A DNA stretch of 64,000 nucleotides. Origin: AP-15 sp963845735 (GTDB lineage Bacteria; Pseudomonadota; Alphaproteobacteria; ATCC43930; CGMCC-115725). Positions 46,260-55,871 of the stretch are shown one piece after another; the first letter of the stretch is position 1; each line of letters starts with the position of its first letter. Where the stretch lies: the NCBI GenBank assembly GCA_963845735.1, contig CAWJTR010000041.1:124001-188000 (forward strand), in the 5' to 3' direction. The position numbers and the translations under genes are program-made. The notes beneath the pieces are model-generated. The model searched no databases. It was given only the letters and a program-made list of their open reading frames with translations, and had not been told where the DNA came from.

Positions 46260-46714
46260 GGCGACGGGAACAAGCCGGTCTGTCGCAACGCTTCGGCGAG
46301 CGCCACCGCGCCGGCAAGGGCGACGTTGAGCGATCGGGCCGGCGCGCGCAAGGGAATCACTATTCGCGCCGCCGCAGCGGCGTGCACCGCCGGCGGAACC
46401 CCGGCGCTTTCCCGACCGAGCAGGATCGTATCGTTGCCCTCGAACACAAACCGGTGCAGCGCCACGGCGCCGGAGGTCGTCATCAACAGCACCCGTGATC
46501 GAGGGTCGCGGTTCGCGAGAAACGCCTGCCACGACGCATGGCGCACGATCGGACAGATAGCCGCATAGTCGAGCGCTGTGCGCCTCAGGCGGCGGTCGTC
46601 GAGCAAGAACCCGCATGGCTCGATCAAATCGACCGCGATCCCGAAACAGGCAGCGAGCCGCAGCAAGGCTCCGGTATTCTGCGGTATATCCGGCTCAAAT
46701 AGGGCGAGGCGCAA
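46256..46714 (-). CDS. trmL: tRNA (cytidine/uridine-34-2-prime-O)-methyltransferase TrmL
   Basis: About 152 residues from a probable TTG start: (M)RLALFEPDIPQNTGALLRLA at the N-terminus, LLGRESAGVPPAVHA and the knotted C-terminal SPOUT region LNVALAGAVALAEALRQ. It methylates the wobble ribose of tRNA-Leu species using SAM. The open frame extends upstream to 46828, but family members begin at this point and GGAG lies six bases before the TTG. Coupled to hemF and divergent from petB. Confidence 0.88.
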   Translation of the reverse strand: MRLALFEPDIPQNTGALLRLAACFGIAVDLIEPCGFLLDDRRLRRTALDYAAICPIVRHASWQAFLANRDPRSRVLLMTTSGAVALHRFVFEGNDTILLGRESAGVPPAVHAAAAARIVIPLRAPARSLNVALAGAVALAEALRQTGLFPSP

Positions 46715-46904
46715 GCTAATCTCCGGTGAAACCAATCGACGTTCGATTTTCTTCGCGGCGTCCAAATGTATTACACGGGTCCAAGCGACCACCGCCCCGG
46801 CGGTCATTTCTGCGGCAGTCTGTCGCATAGTTCGCCTTCTTTAACAGTATAGCTTCGCGCAACGGCTGCGGCCGGCGAAACGGCGCGGCGTGACGAGGTT
46901 TTGA

Positions 46905-47109
46905 ATGGCCGATTTGGCGTACCAGCATATTGCCGACGTGCATCCCGGCGAGATCCGGCGCAATCTCGACCGTCGTGGAGGCTGGGCTCATCCGCAGCGG
47001 GGCTCGATCCGTGATAGATTTGGGTGCGTCCTTCGGAGTTCGGCGCCTGCGAACCTCGCCGGTTCCCCCTTCCGCGTATACGGGCGGCACCACCGTCAAG
47101 ATCGGCTAG
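46905..47109 (+). pseudogene. apparent remnant of petA (Rieske subunit), largely missing
   Basis: petB should be preceded by a Rieske iron-sulfur gene of about 540 bases, but only 290 bases separate trmL from petB. Immediately before petB, one frame reads PVPPSAYTGGTTVKIG then TAG, which resembles the end of a Rieske protein (PVPPYAF...IG); just upstream a second frame reads SSAPANL, like the PAPxNL that precedes it. The cluster-binding motifs CTHLGC and CPCHG are nowhere in this gap. Either the gene is deleted here or the assembly is collapsed. The bases 46905-47000 are not assigned with any confidence. Confidence 0.4.
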
Positions 47110-47118
47110 GAGAGCACT

Positions 47119-48401
47119 GTGGCCGACACCCCTCACCCGCCGACCAACGGGATCATCCGCTGGATCGACCATCGGCTGCCGTTTGTCGCGCTGTTGCGGC
47201 ACGAGCTTTACGATTATCCGACCCCGCGCAACCTGAGCTATTGGTGGAATTTCGGCTCTCTCGCCGGGATCATGCTGGTGGTGATGATCGTGACCGGCAT
47301 CTTCCTTGCGATGCAATATACGCCGAGCGCGCAGCTCGCCTTCGACTCGGTCGAGCGCATCATGCGCGACGTCAACTATGGCTGGCTGATGCGCTACGCG
47401 CACGCCAACGGCGCGTCGATGTTCTTTCGCGATCGTCTACATCCATATTTTCCGGGGACTCTATTACGGCTCTTACAAGGCGCCGCGCGAATTGCTGTGG
47501 ATCCTTGGGGTGATCATCCTGATATTGATGATAGCGACCGCGTTCATGGGATACGTGCTGCCCTGGGGGCAGATGAGCTATTGGGCCGCCACCGTGATTA
47601 CCAGTCTGTTTTCGGCGATCCCGCTCGTGGGCCACAGCATCGTCACATTCTTGTGGGGCGGCTTTAACGTTGGCGATCCGACCCTGCATCGCTTTTATGC
47701 GCTGCACTATCTGCTGCCGTTCGTGATCCTGTTGGTCGTGCTGCTGCACCTCGTCGCGCTGCACCGCTTCGGCTCCAACAATCCGCTGGGCATCGACATG
47801 AAGGGCCCGCAGGATTCGATCCCGTTCCATCCTTATTACACGATCAAGGATATGTTCGGGTTGTGTGTATTTCTCCTGATCTATGCTTTCTTTATATTCT
47901 ACGCGCCGAACTTTCTCGGCAATCCAGACAATTATATCCCGGCGAATCCGTTGCAGACGCCGAACCATATCGTCCCGGAATGGTATCTGCTGCCTTATTA
48001 TGCGATTCTGCGCTCGATCACGTTTTCGATCTTCGGTATCCCGGCCAAGTTACTCGGCGTCATCTGTTCGTTCGGCTCGTTGTTCATGTTGTTCATCGTG
48101 CCCTGGCTCGACACCTCGCCGGTGCGCAGCGCGAGATTTCGGCCGGTCTACAAATGGGTGTTTTGGCTGCTCGTCATTGACGTGCTGGCGCTGGGCTGGG
48201 TCGGCTTCAACCCGCCGGAGGGCATCGTCGTGACCGTCGGCCAGATCGCCACGGCTGTATTACTACATTCACTTCCTGATCCTGTTCCCGCTGATCGGCT
48301 GGTTCGAACGCCCGCATCCGCTGCCGACCAGCATCGCCGCCACGGTGCTCGGCGGCACAGCGTCGTTGGCCGGCGCCGGCTCGCCGATAGAGAAAGCCTG
48401 A
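47119..48401 (+). CDS. petB: cytochrome b of the bc1 complex (two frame breaks)
   Basis: About 426 residues after correction, with eight transmembrane helices expected. NLSYWWNFGSLAGIMLVVMI, VNYGWLMRYAHANGASMFF with the first haem His, YVLPWGQMSYWAATVITSLF, PDNYIPANPLQTPNHIVPEW with the PEWY quinol-site motif, and the C-terminal FPLIGWFERPHPLPTSIA. Breaks near 47427 (extra T in TTTCG) and 48252 vanish when one base each is removed. GTG start with TAGGAGAG upstream. It oxidises ubiquinol in the respiratory chain. petC follows after one base. Confidence 0.93.
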
Positions 48402-48402
48402 G

Positions 48403-49170
48403 ATGGTGAAATATCCGGCCGCAGTGGCAGCGCTGCTGACGATGCTGGCGCTGGCCCCCGCCGCCACCCGAGCCGCCGATGAAGCCCCGTCGCCGCCGCG
48501 CCAGCAATGGTCGTTCGACGGGGTTTTCGGCACTTACGATCGCGCGGCGGCGCAACGCGGTTTTCAGGTCTACAAACAAGTCTGCTCAGCCTGTCATCCG
48601 GTCGAGCATCTGCGTTTCGGCGACCTTGCCGGGCTCGGCTACACGCCGAGCGAAATCAAGGCCATTGCCGCGAGCGACCAGGTCACCGACGGGCCGAACG
48701 ATCAGGGTCAGATGTACCAGCGGCCTGGCCGGTCCTCGGACCCGATCCCCGGCCCGTTTCCGAATGTACAGGCGGCGCGCGCGGCAAACGGCGGCGCGCT
48801 TCCGCCCGACCTGTCGATGATCGTCAACGCGCGCGACGGCGGCGCCGACTATGTCTTTGCGATCCTGAACGGTTTCAAGCCGCCGCCAGCCGGGTTCACT
48901 GTTCCGCCGGGGAGATATTACAACGAGTTTTTCCTTGGGCATCTGATCGCGATGCCGCCGCCGCTCACCGATGGCGCAGTGACCTATGCCGACGGAACCA
49001 AGGCGACGGTGCCGCAGATGGCGCACGATGTCGCTACCTTCTTGGCCTGGGCTTCGCAGCCCCAGCTCGACACCCGCCATCGCATCGGGGCCAAGGTGTT
49101 CCTGTTCCTGATTGTTGTCGTCGGTATCTTCTACGCGGCCAAGCGCAAAATCTGGACGGTCGTCCACTGA
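48403..49170 (+). CDS. petC: cytochrome c1 of the bc1 complex
   Basis: A 255-residue protein. Signal peptide (AVAALLTMLALAPAATRA), haem c site CSACH at residues 61-65, NVQAARAANGGALPPDLSMI and the second axial ligand region GHLIAMPPPL, then a C-terminal anchor helix (VFLFLIVVVGIFYAAKRKIW). It passes electrons from the Rieske protein to soluble cytochrome c. Intact, directly downstream of petB. Confidence 0.95.
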   Translation: MVKYPAAVAALLTMLALAPAATRAADEAPSPPRQQWSFDGVFGTYDRAAAQRGFQVYKQVCSACHPVEHLRFGDLAGLGYTPSEIKAIAASDQVTDGPNDQGQMYQRPGRSSDPIPGPFPNVQAARAANGGALPPDLSMIVNARDGGADYVFAILNGFKPPPAGFTVPPGRYYNEFFLGHLIAMPPPLTDGAVTYADGTKATVPQMAHDVATFLAWASQPQLDTRHRIGAKVFLFLIVVVGIFYAAKRKIWTVVH

Positions 49171-49177
49171 AGCTGAC

Positions 49178-50074
49178 ATGACCGCACCCGTCATCGGCAT
49201 TATCGGCGGCAGCGGGCTTTACGAGATCGACGGGCTGGCCGACGTCGCATGGCGGCGGGTTGAGAGCCCATTCGGGGCTACTTCGGATGAATTCTGCTTC
49301 GGCACGCTCGACGGCCAACCGGTCGTGTTCGTGCCGCGTCACGGCCGCGGGCACGTGCTGCCGCCGTCGGAAATCAATTTCCGCGCCAACATCGACGCAC
49401 TGAAACGCTGCGGCGTTGCCGATATCGTCTCGCTTTCCGCGGTCGGCAGCCTGCGCGAGGATCTTGCGCCCGGGGATTTCGTCGTCGTCGACCAATTTAT
49501 CGACCGCACTTTTGCCCGGCCCAAGAGCTTCTTTGGCGCCGGCTGCGTCGCCCATGTTTCGATGGCGCATCCAGTGTGCGGCCGGATCGGCGACGCGCTG
49601 GCCGCGGCCGCGGCGCCGGCCGGATTGGCGCTGAAGCGCGGCGGCACCTACCTGGTCATGGAGGGACCCCAGTTCTCCAGCCTCGCCGAAAGCCGGCTCT
49701 ACCGATCGTGGAATTGCGACGTGATCGGAATGACCAACATGCCCGAGGCCAAACTCGCCCGCGAGGCCGAGATTTGCTATGCTACGGTGGCAATGGTTAC
49801 CGATTACGATTGCTGGCACCCGGATCACGACGCCGTGACCGTCGATACGATCGTCGGAGTTCTGCTGGCCAATGCGCAAAAGGCCAAGGCGCTGATCCGC
49901 CGGGTCGTTCCGCTCCTGGCCGCCCATACCGGCCCGTGCCGGCAGGGCTGCAGGCATGCCCTCGACCATGCGCTGATCACCGCACCCGAGCGGCGCGACC
50001 CGGCGCTGCTCGCCCGTCTCGACGCCGTCGCCGGGCGCGTGCTCGGGCCGCCGATTGTCGGGGAGACCAGATGA
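49178..50074 (+). CDS. mtnP: S-methyl-5-prime-thioadenosine phosphorylase
   Basis: A 298-residue enzyme that splits methylthioadenosine into adenine and methylthioribose-1-phosphate. PVIGIIGGSGLYEIDGLADV, VPRHGRGHVLPPSEINFRAN, YLVMEGPQFSSLAESRLYRS and MTNMPEAKLAREAEICYATV are signatures of the MTAP branch of purine nucleoside phosphorylases. It lies eight bases after petC and two before mtnA, so MTA salvage is encoded as a pair. Confidence 0.94.
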   Translation: MTAPVIGIIGGSGLYEIDGLADVAWRRVESPFGATSDEFCFGTLDGQPVVFVPRHGRGHVLPPSEINFRANIDALKRCGVADIVSLSAVGSLREDLAPGDFVVVDQFIDRTFARPKSFFGAGCVAHVSMAHPVCGRIGDALAAAAAPAGLALKRGGTYLVMEGPQFSSLAESRLYRSWNCDVIGMTNMPEAKLAREAEICYATVAMVTDYDCWHPDHDAVTVDTIVGVLLANAQKAKALIRRVVPLLAAHTGPCRQGCRHALDHALITAPERRDPALLARLDAVAGRVLGPPIVGETR

Positions 50075-50075
50075 G

Positions 50076-51171
50076 ATGAACGTTGGCGGCCGGCCGATGC
50101 GCACGATCTGGCTGGCCGCTGACCGGCGCACGGTCGAGATCATCGATCAGACAAGGCTGCCGCACGAGCTGGTGATCGTCGCGCTCGAGGACTCTCGACG
50201 ATGCCGCAAATGCGATCCGCACGATGCAAGTGCGCGGGGCGCCGCTGATCGGCGCCGCGGCGGCTTACGGCATGGCGTTGGCGATGGCCGCGGACACCTC
50301 CGATTCGGCAATCGAACGAGCGGCGGCGACGCTCGCCGCGACCCGTCCGACCGCGGTCAATCTGGGCTGGGCGCTCGGCGAAATGGAACGTGCGCTGCGC
50401 GAAGTCCCACCGCCGCAGCGCTTTGCCGCCGCCCTCACCAGGGCCGGCGAAATCGCCGAGAACGATGTCGCGATCTGCCGTGCCATCGGCGAGCACGGCG
50501 CGCGCCTGATCGAAGAGGCGTGGCGGCGCAAGGACATGACCGGGCGTGTCGATATCCTGACCCATTGCAACGCCGGCTGGCTCGCCACGGTCGATTGGGG
50601 AACCGCTCTCGCCCCCATCTATCGCGCCCATGACGACGGCATCCCGGTCCATGTCTGGGTGGACGAGACCCGGCCGCGCAATCAGGGCGCCGGCCTGACC
50701 GCCTGGGAGCTCGGCCAGCACGGGGTTCCGCATACGGTCATCGTCGACAATGCCGGCGGCCATCTGATGCGGCAGGGCCTCGTCGATTTGTGTATCGTCG
50801 GCACCGACCGCACCACGGCCGGCGGCGACGTCGCCAACAAGATCGGCACCTATCTGAAGGCGCTGGCGGCGCACGACAACGATATCCCGTTCTACGTGGC
50901 GCTACCCTCGCCGACGATCGACTGGCAGATCGAGAGCGGTGCGGCGATCCCGATCGAACGCCGCGACAGCCGCGAGGTCACCCATATCGAAGGCTGGACC
51001 GAGGCGGGGGAGCGGGTTTCGGTGCGCTTGACCCCGGCGGGCAGCCCCGCGGAGAATTACGCCTTCGACGTGACCCCGGCACGGCTCGTCACCGCGCTGA
51101 TTACCGAGCGCGGCGTCTGCCCGGCCTCGCGGTCCGGGCTGCTCTCGCTGTTTCCGGAGCGTCGCTGCTGA
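50076..51171 (+). CDS. mtnA: methylthioribose-1-phosphate isomerase (one frame break)
   Basis: About 364 residues after correction. The N-terminus MRTIWLAADRRTVEIIDQTR is followed, after a break near 50192 repaired by removing one G, by LDDAANAIRTMQVRGAPLIG. VDILTHCNAGWLATVDWGTA holds the catalytic Cys and VGTDRTTAGGDVANKIGTY the catalytic Asp; FDVTPARLVTALITERGV closes the family pattern. It isomerises methylthioribose-1-phosphate to the ribulose form. ATG 50076 or 50097 may start it. Confidence 0.93.
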
Positions 51172-51206
51172 GCCGGCGGTTGCGATAGCGCAAAGGAGGC
51201 TCTGCG

Positions 51207-52058
51207 ATGGACGGCATCGCCGGCATCGATCACGTCATCGTCGCTGTCCGCGAGTCTGGAAAATGCCCGGAGCGCATGGAGCCGGCTCGGTTTTCGCTAT
51301 CCCCGCGCGGCCGGCATATCGGGCAGGGCACCGCCAATTATTGCGTGATGTTCCCGTCCGATTATCTCGAGCTGCTCGGCATCGTCGATGCGGCCGACTC
51401 GGTCGAACGCCTTGATGCTTTTCTGGCGCGACGCGAAGGGCCGATGGCGGCGGCTTTTGCCCCTGCCGGGACCGCGGAGGAGGCTCGTGCGGCGCTGCTG
51501 CGCCGGCAGCTGCACCCCTCCGAGCCGCGCCCGCTCGCCCGCCAAATCGAGCTGCCGCAGGGAACCGTCCTGCCCCGCTTCAGCCTGATCTCATTGCCGC
51601 CGGACGAAACCCCGGGGCTCGACAGCTTTTTGTGCAGTCACCTGACGCCGGCGCTGATGCGTCGGCCCGAATGGCTGGCCCACCCCAACGGCGCCATCGG
51701 GCTGAGGGCGGTGCATGTCCTGGTCGAGAGCACGGCCCCGCTGCTGCCGGCCTACGATCGGCTGTTCGGGATCGTGCAGGTGACGACGACGGACGCCGTC
51801 GCGGTCGTCCATATCGGGCGGCAGCGTCTGGTCTTCAGCACCCCCGACGATTTTCAGACGATGCATCCGGGGATCGAGATCGATCCCGGATTTTCGCCGC
51901 CGGGGATTGTCGCGCTCGAACTCGGCGTCGAACGACTCCAGCGCACGATCGACCATCTGACCCAGCGGCACGTCGCGTTCGACGAGATGCCCGGCGGCAC
52001 CCTTGCCGTGCCGGCGCGCGAAGCGAGCGGCGCGGTTCTCCTGTTCAGCGAGGGCTGA
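51207..52058 (+). CDS. glyoxalase-like (VOC) domain protein (local frame breaks)
   Basis: About 282 residues after correction. GIDHVIVAVRDL opens a Glyoxalase-3-type domain; GTANYCVMFPSDYLELLGIV and AIGLRAVHVLVESTAPLLPA are typical. Between 51251 and 51294 the frame slips and returns; removing three single bases gives DLENARSAWSRLGF followed by LSPRGRH, which fits the family, whereas the uncorrected frame reads ESGKCPERMEPARF. AAAGGAGG precedes the ATG. Enzymatic role unknown; lies between mtnA and lgt. Confidence 0.78.
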   Translation: MDGIAGIDHVIVAVRESGKCPERMEPARFSLSPRGRHIGQGTANYCVMFPSDYLELLGIVDAADSVERLDAFLARREGPMAAAFAPAGTAEEARAALLRRQLHPSEPRPLARQIELPQGTVLPRFSLISLPPDETPGLDSFLCSHLTPALMRRPEWLAHPNGAIGLRAVHVLVESTAPLLPAYDRLFGIVQVTTTDAVAVVHIGRQRLVFSTPDDFQTMHPGIEIDPGFSPPGIVALELGVERLQRTIDHLTQRHVAFDEMPGGTLAVPAREASGAVLLFSEG

Positions 52059-52173
52059 CTGGCTGCCGGCAGCGGTGCGACGTAGCGACCTGTCTGGATC
52101 TACCAGCCAATGCCTATAACCTTTGCGCCGCGCGGCGCTTCGCGCTCGCCGCTCCGCCTGCGATGATGGGCCG

Positions 52174-52983
52174 ATGCCGTTTTTCACAATCCCGTTTCCC
52201 GCGATCAATCCCGTCGCGCTCGCGATCGGCCCGTTTGCGATCCGCTGGTACGCGCTCGCCTATATCGTCGGGTTGTTGATCGGGTGGCGTTATTGCCTGG
52301 CTCTCTCCGGTCGGCCGCCCCATCTCGTCCGTCGTCAGGATGTCGACGATTTCCTCGTGTGGGCGACGCTCGGCGTCGTCCTCGGCGGACGTATCGGCTA
52401 TGTGCTGTTCTACAATCCCGACTACTATTTCGCCCATCCGCTCCAGGCGCTCTATGTATGGCATGGCGGAATGTCGTTTCATGGCGGCGCCATCGGGGTG
52501 ACGATTGCGATCATCCTGTTTACCCGCCTGCGGACGATTCCCCTCTTCGCCTTTTCCGACATCATCGCCGAGGCGATCCCGATCGGCCTGTTCTTTGGCC
52601 GCATCGCCAATTTCATCAACGGCGAGTTATATGGGCGGCCGACCGATGTGCCGTGGGCGATGATCTTTCCGAATGGCGGCCCGGTACCGCGTCACCCGAG
52701 CCAACTCTATGAGGCGTTTTGCGAAGGGATCCTGCTGTTCCTGCTGCTGTTCGTCGCCGAGCGACGTGGCGTTCGCAAAAGGCCGGGGATCGTCACCGGA
52801 CTGTTTCTTGTCGGCTACGCCGTCGCTCGTATGTCGGGCGAACTGTTCCGCCAGCCGGACCCGCAATTGGGATATCTGATCTTCGGCACGACGATGGGTC
52901 AGCTGCTGTCGATCCCGGTGCTGATCGCCGGTATCGCGATCATCCTGTGGGCCCGCCGGGCGCCTCGTTCTGCGCGGCCGTGA
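52174..52983 (+). CDS. lgt: phosphatidylglycerol-prolipoprotein diacylglyceryl transferase
   Basis: A 269-residue inner-membrane enzyme that adds diacylglycerol to the lipobox Cys of prolipoproteins. AIRWYALAYIVGLLIGWRYC, GVVLGGRIGYVLFYNPDYYF, VWHGGMSFHGGAIG and FFGRIANFINGELYGRPTDV with the catalytic Arg, plus HPSQLYEAFCEGILLFLLL, are diagnostic. I start at MPFFTIPFPAINP. The stop overlaps the midA GTG start by four bases. A lipoprotein gene in the same operon is a likely substrate. Confidence 0.96.
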   Translation: MPFFTIPFPAINPVALAIGPFAIRWYALAYIVGLLIGWRYCLALSGRPPHLVRRQDVDDFLVWATLGVVLGGRIGYVLFYNPDYYFAHPLQALYVWHGGMSFHGGAIGVTIAIILFTRLRTIPLFAFSDIIAEAIPIGLFFGRIANFINGELYGRPTDVPWAMIFPNGGPVPRHPSQLYEAFCEGILLFLLLFVAERRGVRKRPGIVTGLFLVGYAVARMSGELFRQPDPQLGYLIFGTTMGQLLSIPVLIAGIAIILWARRAPRSARP

Positions 52984-54088
52984 GCGCGAACGCGCTCGGC
53001 GACAAGATCGCCCGCCGCATCCGCAACGGGGGGCCGCTGTCGCTCGCGGCCTATATGGCGATCGCTCTGCACGATCCCGATCTCGGCTATTATGCCACTC
53101 GCCAGCCGTATCGGCGCCGCCGGCGATTTCGTGACGGCGCCCGAGATCAGCCAGGTTTTCGGCGAGCTGATCGGGCTGTGGTGCGCGCTGGTCTGGGAGC
53201 AGATCGGTCGACCCGATCCCGTGATCCTGGCGGAGTTGGGTCCCGGGAGCGGCGTACTCGCCGACGATCTGTTGCGCGCCGCCGGCGCCGTGCCCGAACT
53301 TCGCCGCGCACTGCGCCTCTATCTGGTCGAAGCGAGCCCGGTGCTGCGCGGTGAACAAAAACGCCGGCTCGCTTATGCAGACCCGGTGTGGCTGACCCGG
53401 TTCGACGAGTTGCCGGCGGGTCCGATGCTGATCGTGGCCAACGAATTCCTCGACGCGCTGCCGATCCGCCAGCTCGTGCGCGGGCATCGCGACTGGTCGG
53501 AGCGTATGGTGGCGCTTGATCGCGACGATCGGCTGGTCTTTGCCGATGGTCCCGAGAGCCCGGCCCTCTCGCTGCTGGTCCCCGATAATCTGCGCAATAC
53601 AGCTCGGCCAGGCACCGTCTTCGAGTTCTGCCCCCAGGCGCTCGCCCTGAGCGCCGTCCTCGGCGCCCGCCTCGAGCACGATCCGGGCGCAGCCTTGTTC
53701 ATCGATTACGGCTACTTTCCGAGCCGGCGCGGGGACGACCTTGCGCGCCCTCTCCCACCACGGGCCGGTTGACGCGCTGGCATCCCCGGGGAGTGCCGAT
53801 TTGAGCGCCCATGTCGATTTTGCCGCCTTCGCGCAGGCGGCTCGCACAGCCGGAGCCAACGCCCATGGGCCGGTGTCTCAGGGCCGCTTCCTCGGCATGC
53901 TCGGCGCCGGCGCCCGGCTCGACGCCCTGCTCCAGCGGGCGACCGCCGACCAGCGGCAGCGGCTCGAAAGCGGCGTCGTGCGCTTGCTCGACCCTGCCCA
54001 AATGGGTGATTTGTTCAAGGCCGTGGCTCTGGTCTCGCCGTGGCTGCCGACGCCCTTCGGTTTCGAATTTGCGGAAACGCAGCGATGA
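52980..54088 (+). CDS. MidA/NDUFAF7-family SAM-dependent methyltransferase (two frame breaks)
   Basis: About 368 residues after correction. GPLSLAAYMAIALHDPDLGY, AGDFVTAPEISQVFGELIGL, VILAELGPGSGVLADDLL (SAM-binding), MLIVANEFLDALPIRQLV and FEFCPQALA are typical; ALSHHGPVDALASPGSADLS and HVDFAAFAQAA end the fold. Breaks near 53108 and 53736 each need one base removed. The mitochondrial orthologue NDUFAF7 methylates an Arg of a complex I subunit during assembly, so a complex I role is likely. GTG start overlapping lgt; stop overlaps pgeF as ATGA. Confidence 0.9.
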
Positions 54089-54853
54089 TCGCTCTCGATG
54101 TACTCGACGCGAACGGCGCAGTTCGACACGCTTTCTTTACCCGGCGGGGCGGGGTCAGCCAGGGCCTGTTCGGATCGCTCAATTGCGGATTCGGCTCGGG
54201 TGACCCTGCGGAGAACGTCGCGCGCAACCGCGCGATCGCGCTGGACAGGCTGGATCTGTCGGCCGACCGGCTGGTGACCTGTCGGCAGATCCACAGCGCC
54301 GTGGTGGTCATCGTCGAAGACCCTTGGCGCCGCGAGGACGCGCCGCGAGCCGACGGTATGGTCTCCCGCGTTCCCGGCGTGGCGCTGGGCATTTTGGCGG
54401 CCGATTGCGCCCCGGTCCTGCTCGCACGATCCGGTCGCCCGGGTGATCGGCGCCGCGCATGCCGGCTGGCGTGGAGCGCTCGGCGGAGTCGTCGAGGCGA
54501 CCATCATGCAGATGGCGGCGCTCGGGGCAGAGCCTGGCCATATCCGCGCCGGGATCGGCCCCTGCATCGGCCCCGCTTCCTACGAGGTCGGTCCCGAATT
54601 CCCCCAGCCGGTCGTCGCCGAAGATCCCGGCGCCGCGGCTTATTTTGCGCCGGCGCGACGCTCCGGTCATTTCATGTTCGACCTCGCCGGCTATGTCGAG
54701 CACCGTCTTGGCCGGGCCGGGGTGAGGCTGGTGCAGCATGCTCGGCACGATACCGCCGCCGATGAGGAGCGGTTCTTCAGCTATCGCCGCGCCTGCCTGC
54801 GCGGCGAGACCACCTACGGCCGCGGGCTTTCGGCCATCGTGCTCGACGAATGA
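54085..54853 (+). CDS. pgeF: PgeF/YfiH laccase-domain protein (one frame break)
   Basis: About 255 residues after correction. FFTRRGGVSQGLFGSLNCGF, VTCRQIHSAVVVIV, GILAADCAPVLLA with the zinc/copper Cys and His ligands, then IGAAHAGWRGALGGVVEATI and IGPCIGPASYEVGPEF. One extra base near 54431 separates the halves. The family is described as purine nucleosidase/editing enzyme in peptidoglycan metabolism and as a multicopper-like oxidoreductase; the former is better supported for PgeF. Overlaps midA and the lipoprotein gene. Confidence 0.91.
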
Positions 54854-55728
54854 CCGGATGGCGGCGGGCTGGCGCTGCGACGACGCTGTTGCTGGCGGCT
54901 TGTCAGCCGTTGCCGCACCCTTTCGCCGGCGATGTGCCAAAACCGGGCTCGCCGATGCTGACGTTGCGCGACAGCGCCAGCGTCGCTATCTCGCCGCTCA
55001 AAGGCGGGCCACGGGCGACGGCCGAAAAGCTGGCGCCGGCGATGGCCCAGGCGCTGCAACAGCGCGAAATTCCCGCCAGCGATCGCACGGCGAGCATAGC
55101 CAGCTACCAGCTCGACGGGCGGGTCCAGCGCATGCCTCCCGCCGACGGCAAGACCGCGGTGGTCGTGCTGTGGGAGTTGCGCGATCCCGCCGGCAAATTG
55201 CTTGGCGAGCGGGCAGAGCGGGTCGAGGCCACCGATGGTGATTGGCAACAAGGAAAAGACGACGCCGTCGCCCGTCTCGCCGCCGCCGGCGCCGAGCAGA
55301 TCGCCGCCATGCTGCTGGACAAAGCCCCGGTCGAGGCTGCCGATGAGGGGCAGACCCGGCTGCTGATCCGCGGGGTCGAGGGCGCGCCCGGCGACGGTGG
55401 AACAGCTTTGGCAAGCGCCATTTCGACCTTGTTGAAGCGGCAAGACCTGGCGATCGTCTCCGATCCGCAGGCAAAGGCCGATGTTCTGCTCGACGCCGAT
55501 GTCGTCGTCGGCAAGCCCGAATCCGGCAAACAGCATGTCAAGATCGTCTGGCATGTGCGCAACAAGGACGGCAGCGAGATCGGCAACGTCGCCCAGGAGA
55601 ACGATGTTCCGGCCGGCCTGCTCAACGGGTCTTGGGGCGACGTCGCCTACACGGTCGCCGTTTCCGCTCAGGACGGAATCATGGCGCTGATCGCGCGCGC
55701 CGCCCCGCCATCCGGCGGCAAAACCTGA
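54850..55728 (+). CDS. hypothetical lipoprotein
   Basis: A 292-residue protein with a short signal sequence and lipobox LLAAC (Cys18), followed by a mixed alpha/beta domain (VAISPLKGGPRATAEKLAPA, VVLWELRDPAGKLLGERAER and KIVWHVRNKDGSEIGNVAQE). It overlaps pgeF by four bases and is the fourth gene of the lgt operon. I do not know a named family; similar lipoproteins occur in the same place in other alphaproteobacteria. Outer-membrane or periplasmic location is inferred. Confidence 0.8.
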   Translation: MTGWRRAGAATTLLLAACQPLPHPFAGDVPKPGSPMLTLRDSASVAISPLKGGPRATAEKLAPAMAQALQQREIPASDRTASIASYQLDGRVQRMPPADGKTAVVVLWELRDPAGKLLGERAERVEATDGDWQQGKDDAVARLAAAGAEQIAAMLLDKAPVEAADEGQTRLLIRGVEGAPGDGGTALASAISTLLKRQDLAIVSDPQAKADVLLDADVVVGKPESGKQHVKIVWHVRNKDGSEIGNVAQENDVPAGLLNGSWGDVAYTVAVSAQDGIMALIARAAPPSGGKT

Positions 55729-55871
55729 ACTCCCCCGCTGGTCGGTTGACCATGAGGCAAGGGGCGCGAGGCAAGCCCTGTGCGGTTGTCAGGCTGAGCG
55801 CGAATTGTTACATTACTGCTACGTGCAGCCGCGGGATTCGGCCCGTCGGCGCCCTTGCTGGCCGCTGCGTC

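Noticed and set aside
46905..47513. Open frame MADLAYQHIADVH... as an intact petA
   Set aside because: It has no Rieske motifs and continues as an out-of-frame reading of petB.
55632..55871. Long N-terminal extension of prs
   Set aside because: The frame overlaps the lipoprotein gene and is not similar to PRPP synthetases, which begin at KILAC-like sequence.
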